Shown: positions 1-10,600 of the stretch, piece by piece
How the letters are laid out: every line of letters starts with the position of its first letter
Numbering within the stretch: position 1 is the first letter of the stretch
Assembly (NCBI GenBank): GCA_027604685.1
Contig: JADHYX010000036.1
Coordinates: 26,872-90,871, forward strand
Length of the DNA: 64,000 nucleotides
Direction: 5' to 3'
Source of the DNA: Lobulomyces angularis
Lineage: Eukaryota > Chytridiomycota > Chytridiomycetes > Lobulomycetales > Lobulomycetaceae
The notes under the pieces: generated by a model
Databases searched by the model: none
Seen by the model: the letters and a program-made list of their open reading frames with translations, nothing else
Told to the model about the DNA's origin: nothing
Position numbers and translations under genes: made by a program

Positions 1-51
1 TGAAGACAAAAATGATTCACATATAATATTTTATTTTATTTATTTTTTTAG

Positions 52-254
52 TTGGCATCAAAAATTAGCATTAAAACAGGTAACTCTATTAATTTATTTT
101 CAGCTCGTACATTAATTAACTTATTATTTTTTAAAAATATCAAGTGACAATTATGGGTGGGATTTTATTTTTGATATTTGGATTCACTACCTTTTATTCC
201 GTTTATGCGGGAGAGGAAAATTCTGAAAATTATGACATACCATCATCAGATTGA
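52..254 (+). CDS. GDT1/TMEM165-like Golgi cation transporter, C-terminal end (partial)
   Basis: This is the 3' end of a gene that enters from the left edge. An exon from 52 to 79 reads LASKISIKT. It splices (GTAACT...CAAG) to an exon from 145 to 254 that reads VTIMGGILFLIFGFTTFYS, followed by a short acidic polar tail and a TGA stop. The junction restores a continuous frame. The last helix of the UPF0016 family (yeast Gdt1, human TMEM165; Golgi Mn/Ca-proton exchange) has this layout: a short 'KIS.(R/K)TVT' stretch, then GG and a hydrophobic helix. Only about 46 residues are visible and the EGDK(S/T)-type catalytic motifs lie outside the window. The family call therefore rests on the terminal helix alone. 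Confidence 0.55.
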
Positions 255-496
255 TTCAGTTTCAAACATTTTTTTTTTAATAATAATTTAATTAGAATTT
301 AAAATCTTATTTTCATTATTTATTATATATTTCCTTATTTGAGAAAGTTAAGTGTATTTATATTTGCATTGGGAATATACAGGATATACATATATTTTTT
401 TTTTTTGCAAAGCAATTGACTCTATGAGTTGTATACTGATTAAATTCAAATTTAATGATTAACGTAAATATTTTGCTGATTAAAATCCATTGATTA
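255..496. other. Convergent intergenic gap
   Basis: Both flanking genes end here, one from each side. The stretch is AT-rich with T runs near 395-410. I see no coding frame or structured element; it presumably holds both polyadenylation regions. Confidence 0.5.
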
Positions 497-1905
497 CTAG
501 TAATACTTTGAAATGTCTAAATCATCAGTCACTAAGTATAAAATACAGTTAACAAAAATAAATTCAAAGTCATACAGAAGTTTTCTATTTCATTCAAATT
601 ATCATTCTGCTGACTCTGTGAATCACCAGAATTGGTAAATAATGGGAGCTTTATGGAAGTAGAATTGTTGATTGCAGTAATAGATGTAATCGGAGATGTA
701 TGAAAGCTAGCAGAAGGAGATGAGGCTTTGGGTGATTGCTGGATCTTTTCGTTACTTTCAATATTTTCAGCAGTGGTAGACCCTATAGGTGAATTTTGAT
801 CATTTTCTGTATTTATTAAAGTCGATGTGGAGTTAATATTTTCTGATGTTGCAGCATTGGAAGTTTTTGAAAAATTTTCAAGTTGAATATTTTCAATAAC
901 TTCGTACAATTCAAGTTGCTTAACTTTAAAACCATCCAAAGCTTCTTCATTTGATACATTACATGGCTATTTATTTATGGAATCAAAGTTAATAAGAATT
1001 AAAATAAGAAAAAAAAATACCTGGGCCTTTTTAATATCTTCCTTGTTATTAGTGCTATTATTTATATAATTTTCTTCATCTACTCTATTTTCTGCAAGAA
1101 GTTTGCAATTAATGGCAGAGGGAATTTCGCAATTTGAGGTAGTTAAAACTTCGTTAAAATTAAAGTTGTTATCCAAATCAACCAAATCAGGTGATTCTAC
1201 AGCGTCTGAATCATTATTATCATCAGAAGAACTGGAAATTGACATAACTGTGGTATTGAGACTTAAGGTATTGCTATTTTTTAATTTGTTGACAGTATCA
1301 CTTTCCGAAGTTTGGTGTGCAAATCCAGCTATTGTAGTATTTTTGATTACACCTACTTCATCTTTCGACGAAGCACTAGGGTCCGAATCGAGAAGTACCG
1401 GCCGCAATGTTGATACAATTATATGGGTATCTTTAAAAATAAAATTATCAGTATCGTCAATTTCTGTCTCAATTTCACTCTGGTTAACACTTTCGACAGA
1501 GTAACTGATGCTTTCCACTATTTTACTTTTTTCATTGTTAAACTCATTTAATGAATGCAAATTTTTTCGCTTTAAATCATGGTTATAATACTGACTCAAT
1601 GGAAGTTCTTTTGAAGCTTCATCTATGTTATTTTCATCCAATAAAACTGGTTCTTTTTGCAGAAAGTTAAAATCTTGTTTTTTTGCTTTGCCATTTACAA
1701 CTATTTTTGTGGTGTTTAAGTTCAATTTTATTTTCTTTATGCTATCAGGATGATAATATATCCAGCTGTTAGTTAGTTTACAACAGCTTAGTTCCCGAGG
1801 AACACCATTAATTATTAATTCCTTTTCTCTCAAAACCGTCTCTTCTAAAGGTAATCTATTTACATAAACAGAATTTTTCCCTCGTATATCTGCGTTATTT
1901 TTCAT
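497..1905 (-). CDS. Unrecognised acidic, Ser/Asn-rich protein
   Basis: I do not recognise this protein. The model has three exons, 1905-1021, 966-576 and 531-497, for about 436 residues. Both introns have GTATTT/GTATGA donors and TAG acceptors, and both preserve the frame. Translation most likely starts at ATG 1905; the open frame reaches one TTG codon upstream. The first 75 residues look folded, with a stretch reading NGVPRELSCCKLTNSWIYYH (about residues 33-52) followed by a basic strand. The rest is low complexity: Asp/Glu/Ser/Asn-rich in the middle and Ser/Thr/Asn-rich towards the end, as in disordered regulatory or nuclear proteins. It is divergent from the VMA12-like gene across 113 bases. 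The last small exon (ending LDISKYY) is inferred from a good acceptor; without it the frame stops at 532. Confidence 0.6.
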
Positions 1906-2018
1906 CAATTAAAAGTAGTGCAGGTGCTTTGTGTATTGATTTTATATTAATTTTAATCCAAAAAAAAAAATTACCACCTATTTAATTTATCATTAACTTT
2001 CCACTTTTATATAATAAA
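1906..2018. promoter_or_regulatory. Short divergent promoter region
   Basis: Only 113 bases separate the start codons of the unknown protein (-) and the VMA12-like gene (+). The stretch must hold both promoters and both 5' leaders. It is AT-rich with an A/T run around 1960-1972. I see no convincing factor-binding motif. Confidence 0.45.
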
Positions 2019-2652
2019 ATGGTACTTTTGATAGATAAGGAGAATTATCTCAGTAGTTTGATTCAAAAGGAGGAGGGAACAACCGCTGAAAATCAACAAC
2101 TTAATTTAATAAATCACAATAAATTGAAGAAGAACCTTGACACAATAAACCACAATGATTTAAGGAAAATTAATTTATTTTTTGAAAAGCCTTTAATAAA
2201 GGAAAAGGTATTAATAATTTTTCATCAGTAAAGTTAAAAACGCACTATAATCGTTTTAGTCCAAGGAATTATTAGAGATCAATAGAAAAATCAACTTAGA
2301 GCAAAAAGAAAAAGAATATTTTGAAATTACAAAACGGGTTCGATATGCTAATAAAAGTTTTATACGGGAAGACGTCAGAAATTTGAAAAATGAAATAAAA
2401 AATGTAAATAATCTGATCTATTCCATTTTAAACATTGGTTTATCCATATTTGGTGTAGTTTACGCAGTATTTTTTATCTCTAGTGGATACAGTGTGGAAG
2501 TGGTACTAAATTCAAAAAAAAAATTTTCTTTTTCTTTTCAACTTTTTAATTTATTTTTAACCGTTATACAGAAGACGTTTGTTGCATTATTTTTATCATT
2601 ACTTGTTGGAGGTGCTGAATCTTACTTTTTTTTTAGAGATTTGGAAAGTTAA
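2019..2652 (+). CDS. VMA12/TMEM199-like V-ATPase assembly factor
   Basis: The three exons are 2019-2207, 2260-2502 and 2572-2652, about 170 residues. The N-terminal half is charged and helical (Lys/Glu/Asn-rich), ending in an amphipathic segment with RVRYANKSF. Two hydrophobic helices follow: one starting near LIYSILNIGLSIFGVVYAVF and a second reading FVALFLSLLVGGAESYFFF. That order, with a short luminal turn and a Glu inside the last helix, matches the Vma12/TMEM199 family. These ER proteins help assemble the V-ATPase Vo sector. The length suits the family (yeast Vma12 is about 215 residues). Intron 2 is 69 bases, a multiple of three and free of stops, so it could be mistaken for coding; splicing it brings the two helices to normal spacing. 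The family call rests on topology and a few residues. Confidence 0.6.
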
Positions 2653-2769
2653 TACTTTTACTTTTTTTTTAAAAATTATGATGAAGTGATTTTTACAGTC
2701 AGCAAATTTTTTTTTTTATTTTAATTCTATTTGTTCTATTAGTTCTTTAATCCTACTTCTTTTTATTAA
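2653..2769. other. Convergent intergenic gap
   Basis: This is 117 bases between the 3' ends of the VMA12-like gene (+) and the PEX4-like gene (-). It is T-rich and I see no coding frame. Confidence 0.4.
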
Positions 2770-3280
2770 TTAGGTAACCTTTAAATTTAATTTAATATAC
2801 ATCTGCACTAAACTATAATAACCTCTGTAATCCTGACATCTCAAAAGATTAGCAGCATCACAGTTTAAAGGTGAATCTGGATTAGGATTGTTTAATAGCT
2901 GTATAATGCTTTCTACACAAGATTTTAATGTGAAAATTGGGGACCAAGCGTTAGATAATAAATCTAAACAAATTTCTCCTGTATTAAAGTTTATATTTGG
3001 ATGGCAAACTTTATTTAAAAATTTAATTTTTGGTGGTGAGTTTGGGTAGTCTTCAGCGATTTTTATCTCCCTTTTGTTACGTTTAAATTAGTAAAACGAA
3101 GTATTTGTTTGTAACTTACAAATAAAATTTTCCTGTGTCAAACGGTCTATCAGCCGTTATTATAGCAGTCCATAGCAGTAAGTGATCCTCCGAATTTGGG
3201 TATAAATGCAACAAGTTTTTCTGCTCTTTGTAATTTGATTTCAGTTCTTTCAATAATCGTTTTGTTGTGTTAAAACTCAT
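2770..3280 (-). CDS. PEX4: PEX4-like ubiquitin-conjugating enzyme (E2)
   Basis: Two exons, 3280-3120 and 3070-2770, give 153 residues, the size of a bare UBC fold. The start MSFNTTKRLLKELK is the usual E2 first helix. The core reads YPNSPPKIKFLNKVCHPNI, and the catalytic cysteine lies in NTGEICLDLLSNAWSP. The later segment PNPDSPLNCDAANLLR is the signature that sets Pex4 apart from Ubc4/5-type enzymes, which carry 'DDPL..(S/D)IA'. In known fungi Pex4 is anchored to peroxisomes by Pex22 and mono-ubiquitinates the receptor Pex5 so that it can be recycled. Assignment to PEX4 rather than another E2 class is an inference from that segment. The gene is in tandem with another E2 on the same strand, 296 bases downstream of that gene's stop codon. 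Confidence 0.68.
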
Positions 3281-3576
3281 TTAACAGTTAAAGTCAATCA
3301 AGTCTATCTTTTTTTTATTTTTCTTTATTGTACTAAGTTTTAATAAAGTTTTTTTTAAAAAATTGTTTACTTTTAAAAAAACGAAAATTATCCACTGATT
3401 TAGGTATAATATTCTGTAGAAAAAGTGAACAAAGTTTTTTTTAATAATAAGAATGAAATTTTTATGTTAAAAACTCTAAATTATCCAAATTAAAAATGAT
3501 GTAATATAACAAAAAAAAATCAAAGAAAGAACAAATTCAGAAGAGACTGAAAATTGGTTATAAAGATAAAGCATTT

Positions 3577-4165
3577 CTAGCAATATTTTTTTATGTATTC
3601 CTTAACATTTTTTGAAAAAGTTGCAGGGTCGTTTCTGTATTGTTCAGCAATTGATGTTTGAAGTGGATCATCAGGATTGGGGTTTTCCAACAAATCCAAT
3701 AAAGCATAAAAGACTTCGGTAATTTTTGTAGAAGGTTTCCACATCTTTAATGCAAAAAAAAAGTTAACGCTATTAGTTTGAGAACATAATTACTTCATTT
3801 TTTAAGATTCCAACACAAATTGAACCATCATCATCAACGTTAGGGTGATATATTTTAGTGCCAAAGACCACCTAATTAATAGCATAACATAAATTTTTAT
3901 TACCTAAATTTAAAAAATACCTTTGGTGGTTTAAAGGGAAAATCAGTAGACTATGAAAAGCAAAGTTAAAGTGAAATTGTAATAAATTACTTACAAATTC
4001 AACATTAACTTTGAAAACGGCTCCTTTGTACAAACTATTGTTTGGGGCCGTTAAAGTAACCTTCCATTTATACAAATTGTTTTCTTCAGGTGTAATCTCT
4101 ATCCCTGTAATAGGGCTTTTGTTAAAGTCTACTAGTTCCTTTTGAATTCTTCTTTGCGATGACAT
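3577..4165 (-). CDS. Ubiquitin-conjugating enzyme E2, UBC4/5-like
   Basis: Four exons, 4165-3995, 3950-3921, 3871-3794 and 3744-3577, give 148 residues, the classic Ubc4/UBE2D length. The protein begins MSSQRRIQKELVDFNKSP, with the Ubc4-type alpha-1 helix. It continues through a YKWKVTLTAPNNSLYKGAVF strand region, FPFKPPK, and the HPNV motif. The catalytic cysteine sits in DDGSICVGILKNEMWKP. The tail reads LLENPNPDDPLQTSIAEQY and ends at Lys-Lys-Tyr-Cys. Enzymes of this class work with many RING and HECT ligases on short-lived and misfolded proteins. 'ICVGIL' in place of the common 'ICLDIL' around the active Cys is unusual for UBC4, so this may be a divergent paralogue. One exon is only 30 bases. 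Confidence 0.8.
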
Positions 4166-4662
4166 TTTACTGAATGTATAAACTTCAATAAAATTTTAAT
4201 TTCAAAAAACCCTCTACTTAACAAAAACTGAAAAAAAACAGAAGCCTGATGAAAAAAAAGAAGGAAAAAAAACTTATAAAGTAACTATGTCTCTTAAAAC
4301 AAGTTTGATTTGGTTTTAAATGGTTGTATTTTTGGTTATCAAACATAGCATTTGATTTTATATTTACTAACTAAACTTTGATTCTAACCTTACTATTCCA
4401 GTACACGGCATTTAACATGTTGTAAATACTATTTAATTCAATTCTTAAACACAAGTAACAATCTTTAACATATGAAGCATGGTTAAGTTTTTATACTACT
4501 TAACAATTGTATGTGCTATAAAATATTTTTTTTTTTGTAGAAAAAAAAAAAAATAAAATAAACTTTTGCATTAATTTAAGATAGACTAAATTACAAGTTA
4601 TTAAAAGATAAAAATAATCCATTATTTACTCCAGAAGCTTATTGAATATTAAAATTTAAATA
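4166..4662. promoter_or_regulatory. Divergent intergenic region (UBC4-like / GCN1)
   Basis: This 497-base gap contains the promoters of two diverging genes. It holds A runs (for example around 4230-4275 and 4540-4560) and no open frame of note. No TATA-like or other motif stands out from the high AT background. Confidence 0.45.
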
Positions 4663-7600
4663 ATGTCTCCTAAAGAAGTGGAATCTGATGTAGATGAATT
4701 TTTATCTGATCCTGAGGAAGAATCTTCTACGGATGATGAAGTAGAGGAAACAAAAGAAACAATTCAAAAGAATGAAGAGAAAAATTTACAGTTTGAAGAA
4801 GATGATGACGACTTTCAAGTTTCTAGTGACATTATATTTGACATTGAATTGCCGTGGTTGGACTTTATTAACCAAGTAATATTTCCCAATATAAACGCCA
4901 CTAGAAAATTAAGAACTAGTTGCTTAAAAGGAGTAATTGCGAAATTAAATAAGGAAGGTTGAATTTTTCATCTACAACTTTATTTATTTTTTATTTTATT
5001 TACTTTTTTTCTTAGAGATTCCTGACAACGTCTTAGTAATAATTCTACAAATTTTAATAAAAACGGTTTTTATATTTACTGATTCTATATCAGTCAACTT
5101 AGTGTTTTCAATTTTCGAAAAGCTCTTTGAAATCAAAGCAGCGGTAGCCAATTGCGACACATTTGAAAATCCTTTTACAAAAGTTATATCAAAATTACTT
5201 GATAGAGAATTTAAATCTTCACTGTAAATTCAAGAAAATCTTTTTTTTTTTAATAATAAATTTCTTTAAGGTTAAGATTAGAACCAGGTTTACTATTTCG
5301 TATTATAGCATGGACTACGAAAATCTTAAATTTAATGTTAAATAAACAGTTATCTTTAAATAAATTTGAAAAATTGGATGAGCTGGTGCATAAACTGGAA
5401 AATAGTCAAAGTTTAAGAATAACGCTGGAATTGCATTTTCAATGTCTAGATGCGATAGCAATATCTTCCAATTTTAGTACTAGCCATTTCAAAAAAGCTC
5501 AAAAAGTTTTTTTGAAATGCTTAAAATTAACTTACACCATCTATAAAAATTTTGATGCAGAAAGTTTTAACAAATTTTTTCAATATTTTTTTAATAAATA
5601 CGTTACGCAGCATACAAGTTCCAACACTGCCATATTAGGTTCACTTGTAAATTTTAAAATTTTAAATTTTGGAGAAGGTTTAAATGAACTAGAACAGGTG
5701 ATATAAAGCTAGTTATTGCTTTAAACTTATTAATTTGTGTAGTCACATCTGTTTAAGTTTTTTTCGGAGGCGTTATTGTCATCAAAAAATATTATTCCTC
5801 ACCCATATCTGGTATATACATCTTAATTTTTAGCTTTATAAATTTTGTAATTTTTTAGGACTTATTTAATCTTTTTCTCGATAATTACATGAATGAGCAT
5901 GTTTTTTATAGTATTGCGTCAAATGCAGAAAGGTTAATGCTAAGATCACCTGAAGTTTCATTAAAAGGTAATCAGTTAAAATGTTAAAAAAATTTTTTGT
6001 TAATTTAACATGATTTAGTAACAACACACCTTATAAAACATGGACACTTTGAAGTTTCGGTGTACTTTAAAAAAAATGCTGAGCATGTCATTAGTATAAA
6101 AAAACCATTGCTTAATGTAATACTTTTTAATTTAATTATTTAGATCTTTTAAAATTTGCTAATGTTACTGTGAAAAATGAAGCATTATTATTATTCAAAG
6201 CTTTATGTGAAAATTCTCAAGATGAAATTGTTTTAAAATACGTTACTGAACTTATGCTGAAAGCAATAACTGGTATGCTGTTCTATAAAATATATTCATT
6301 TTTTTCCTAGCGCAATCTTCAAATGTTGATCAAAAGCTCATATATTACAACGCCTTTTCCTTCCTTCCTCCATCAAGTGAGGTATCAAAAACTGTAATCG
6401 AGATTCTCACTGTCATCGCAACCAAGGAGAAGGACATGCAGTCTTTACAAATCAGCTTTAGTCATCTTTCTCGTCATATTAAATATTATTCTGATCTAGC
6501 GACAGTTGACAGCAAATTCATTTCTAGCACATTGACTCCTCTCCTTATTAAAGGTGTGTCGGAAAGCAAACATTCTGTAAGAAAAGGATTTGTTTCTTGT
6601 TTATATGGATTAAGTTCTAAAAACGCGTTCGAAACTTTAACTGTATCAAATGTGCTGCAGTTAGCGGAGTTAGCAACAAAAATTATCGATAAGGTTCAAG
6701 CAGCAGGGATCTCATTAGTTGATCCAAAAAAAGATACCCCGTATTTAGCCGAGGCTTATTATTGTTTGTCGTGGCTACTTCGAGCAGCTGATTGGGAAAC
6801 TAAGTTTTTAAAGAAAGATCAAATTGGTTAGCTGTTCTTCTTGTTATTTTTAATTTTTTTTTTGATTTTTTAGGCGAATTACTGAATTTAAAGAAAACCT
6901 TGTCTGTACTATCTGCTAGTCACAAGTTTTTGTTTAACGAGAAGTTTTTTTCAAAATTGCTTATTACTGAGGAAGAACATTATGCATTTATTGATGTAAT
7001 TTTTTTAATTTTAAATGACAATGAATTGTTCAGTCCATTTTCTTCCGATTCTGCAAACTTTTCTGCCCTTTCGTGCGCATTGTGTTACCTTGCAGTACTG
7101 TCACCACATAAAGATGTGCGAGAAAAAGTTCATCAAGAATTACAACAAATCGTTATTGATAAAAAAAATTCAGAATTTTTAATCGAGAGAGTAGTTGAAG
7201 TAGTTAAGGTCGCTTTGACTCCTTTATTACAACAGAAAAGCACAGCAGAGATACGAATTTGGGATGACAAAATTATTCGATCTTCAAAAGATCTTGGTTA
7301 TCGTATATTTCGCACAATACAGTCAGTTGTACCTAATTTTTCTGCCAATAATATGAAAAAACACCTTCCGAAACCTGTTCATCAAAAAAGCCTTTTAAAT
7401 TTAATTATAATCACTTGCAGCTCAGTAGTTACTGAATCTATGGGGAATGATGCATGGGTTTCGTTATGTTTTAGAAGTGGGTATAACCCTAAAGTACTAA
7501 TTGAGGAAAACGCCTCCTTTTTGTTTGGAACATGGTTAAAGAGTAACTCTGCAAGCGAAGTCGGTAAAATCAGCTCTGGTATTTTAGCAGCTACCTCACT

Positions 7601-10600
7601 TTTCACTTCAGTTGCTCCTCATGTTGTACTTCAGTCCTTGGTTACTTGGATAGCAGAGGGCCTTAGTGACAATTTAGTTAGCGGAATATCGGCTTCTGAT
7701 CTACAAATTTGGAAAACCAAAGAAGGTGAACTCTGCTTTGACCCAACAAAAAAGAAGGTGGGTCAAATTGAAGAACGCCCTAAAAATGCTGAAGAAAAGT
7801 GGGAACAAGATTTAAGGAAAGAACTGAAGTTAAAAGGCCAAGCTAGTAACAAACCAATGGTGAAACAATCTGGAAAATCTGGAAACGGTAAATCGGACAC
7901 GAAGCAAGCAAAGATAGAAAGGGAATTAATTGCGGCTCAATTAGATAAAGAAGTTAAAATTAGAAAGTCAGTTCAATCTACGTTTGAAAAAATTACTGCT
8001 GCCCTAGATATATTTGATAGTATTCTTTCTGGCTTTAAGCTATCTTTCGCTGAAGATTTATCTGAAGTAGTAGACAACTTCATGTCAATTTTAACTGAAA
8101 CTATATTGAAAGTTATAACTAGAGAAATGTCTCTCATTTCTAAAAATCGCCATTTAATTGAAGATTCCCATTTAGTCATATTTTTGGGACGCAGAGCGAT
8201 TCAAACTTATATAAACTTAGGATCAATAGCCGATTATAAACTTGAGGATTTGGTTCAAAAAGCAAAACCTTCTTTACCCATGTGTATTCTGAGTTGTTTA
8301 GCTATTAGAGAGCACGAAACTGATGGCATTCCGATCCTATATGCTCGTGCTGATTTACAGGGTATTTTTAATACTCTTGGTTTTTACATAATTGATTTTT
8401 AGAATTTGCGAAAAAAATATTTGGCTCTTTAAAGTCGATGTATTCACTGTCCTCGCCTCTAAGACCTTCTTCATTCTCTTACGTTTTTCCTCTTTGCAGA
8501 GCTATTATTTTAGTTGAAAGGAAAGTTTCTACTTTGAAAAACAAGCAAGTGGCAGAGTTAACAATGCTGGCTTCTGAAATATTGTTGGAACATTGTTCGC
8601 TCGGTTCTTGTATTGAAATCCCTCGTTCCGAAATAGTAAAATGTTTGGTTTTCTTACTGGAGCATTATCCGCGTTTACATAAAACTGCGAAGGAAGGATT
8701 GCTAACGTTTTGTAGTGCTGTAGGAAGTTCTCAGGGGGAAATAAATTCAATTACCGGAAATCCTGACTTTGCATCAGATGTCATTTTGCAGCTATTAGAA
8801 TCACTTCTAAACTTTGAAGAAATTGTTCGTGATTCATGCTTACAGTCTTTACAGTATTTACAAATTCCTGAACATTTAAGTGAAGTTTTTGCTGTAAAAA
8901 TTTTCGTTGCAAAACATGATAATTTTGAAAGCATCAAACAACATGCAGAAACCCTGTGGGATACATGGGATCAAAATTATGTAATTGAAAAAAGAGCGAT
9001 CAATGATATTGTTGATGTTGTTGGTAAAATTTTAACTCTGTAAAACAAACTTAATACATTTATGCTAGTTCATGAACTTACTGTTATTAGAGAAAGTGCA
9101 GGAAAAGCCTTATGTTCGATACTAAAGTTGTATCCTAACGAAATTTCACCCACACTGGAGAAACTGTATGGCTTGTACAAAACAAAAGCAGCTCCAATAG
9201 TTCCTGAGTATGACGAGTATGGTATGCTTATTGCTACGTCAATTGACAAAAAGGATGAATGGCCAGCTCGTGCTGGAATTGCCTCAGCCTTAAATTTTTG
9301 CTCAGAGTTAATACAAGATCCAGTAAATTTATTCAGTTTTTTTGTTGATTCGGAAGCTTTGGGTGATGCTAACGAGCATGTTAGAAACCTTATGTTGGAA
9401 GCTGCTTTATCGTCAATTCGGCAACATGGTAAAGGTTGTGTAAAGGAGCTATTGGCTATTTTTGATGCTTATTTGCAGAAACCAGCGCAACCTTCAGAAA
9501 CGCATGATCGTATTAGAGAAAATGTTGTTATTCTCTTAGGTACACTTGCTCAGCACCTCGATCCCTCAGATACCTTAATCCCCCAGGTTGTTTCGAAGTT
9601 AATGGAAACATTAAAAACGCCATCGGAAGCGGTGCAAATGGCTGTTGCAGAATGCCTTCCTTCATTAGTAAAGCTTATGCCTAAAGCTGTTGTTAATTTG
9701 ATATATGAATTATTGGATCAACTAGTTAACGCAAAGAGATATGCAGAAAGACGTGGTGCAGCTTATGGATTAGCCGGAGTTGTTAAGGGGAGTGGTGTTT
9801 CATCTCTTAAGGAATTTAACATTATGTCAGATTTGAAGGAGTATATCGAGGACAAAAAAAATTTGCAGAAGCGAGAAGGAGCACTTTTTGCCTATGAAAC
9901 ATTGTCACGGGCTTTAGGACGTTTATTTGAACCCTATGTTATGCAAATTTTACCAGTGCTGCTGAACTGCTACGGAGATTCAAGCAAAGAAGTTCGAGAA
10001 GCCACCCATGATGCATGCAAAGTAATAATGTCTAAATTATCTGGACATTGTGTAAAATTGGTATTACCAAGTCTGCTAAATGGTTTAGCAGTAGACAACT
10101 GGAGAACGAAATTAGGCTCAGTTGAAGTACTTGGATCAATGGCATTCCTTGCACCAAAGCAACTTTCGTTGTCATTACCTCAGGTTGTTCCAAAGCTAAC
10201 CGATGCCCTAGCGGATTCCCATTCAAGAGTACAGGCAGCCGCACAGACAGCGTTAACAAATTTTGGCCAAGTAATTAAAAATCCAGAAATTCAGGCTTTA
10301 GTGCCAGTTATGATTCAGGCTCTGGTGGACCCAAATAAAAAAACAAATTCGGCATTAGTCGCTTTACTTGAAACTGCTTTCGTACACTATATTGATGCTC
10401 CGTCCTTAGCATTAATAGTACCTATCCTGCAAAGGGGACTAAGAGAGAGATCAACGGAAGTAAAAAAGAAAGCGGCGCAAATTATGGGAAATATGGCGTG
10501 GTTAACTGATCAAAAAGACTTAATTCCATATCTGAAAAGTCTTTTACCTGGTTTAAAAGATGTCTTGGTAGATCCTGTTCCTGAAGCAAGAGCAACAGGT

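Noticed and set aside
1103..1504. 133-codon open frame on the + strand
   Set aside because: It is antisense to the acidic, Ser/Asn-rich exon of the minus-strand gene and exists only because of that gene's codon usage. It has no recognisable protein features and no introns to match the local style.
9022..9061. Apparent break splitting GCN1 into two genes
   Set aside because: A GTAAAA...GCTAG intron joins the two HEAT-repeat blocks in frame. The same holds at 8,361-8,402, so there is a single intact gene.
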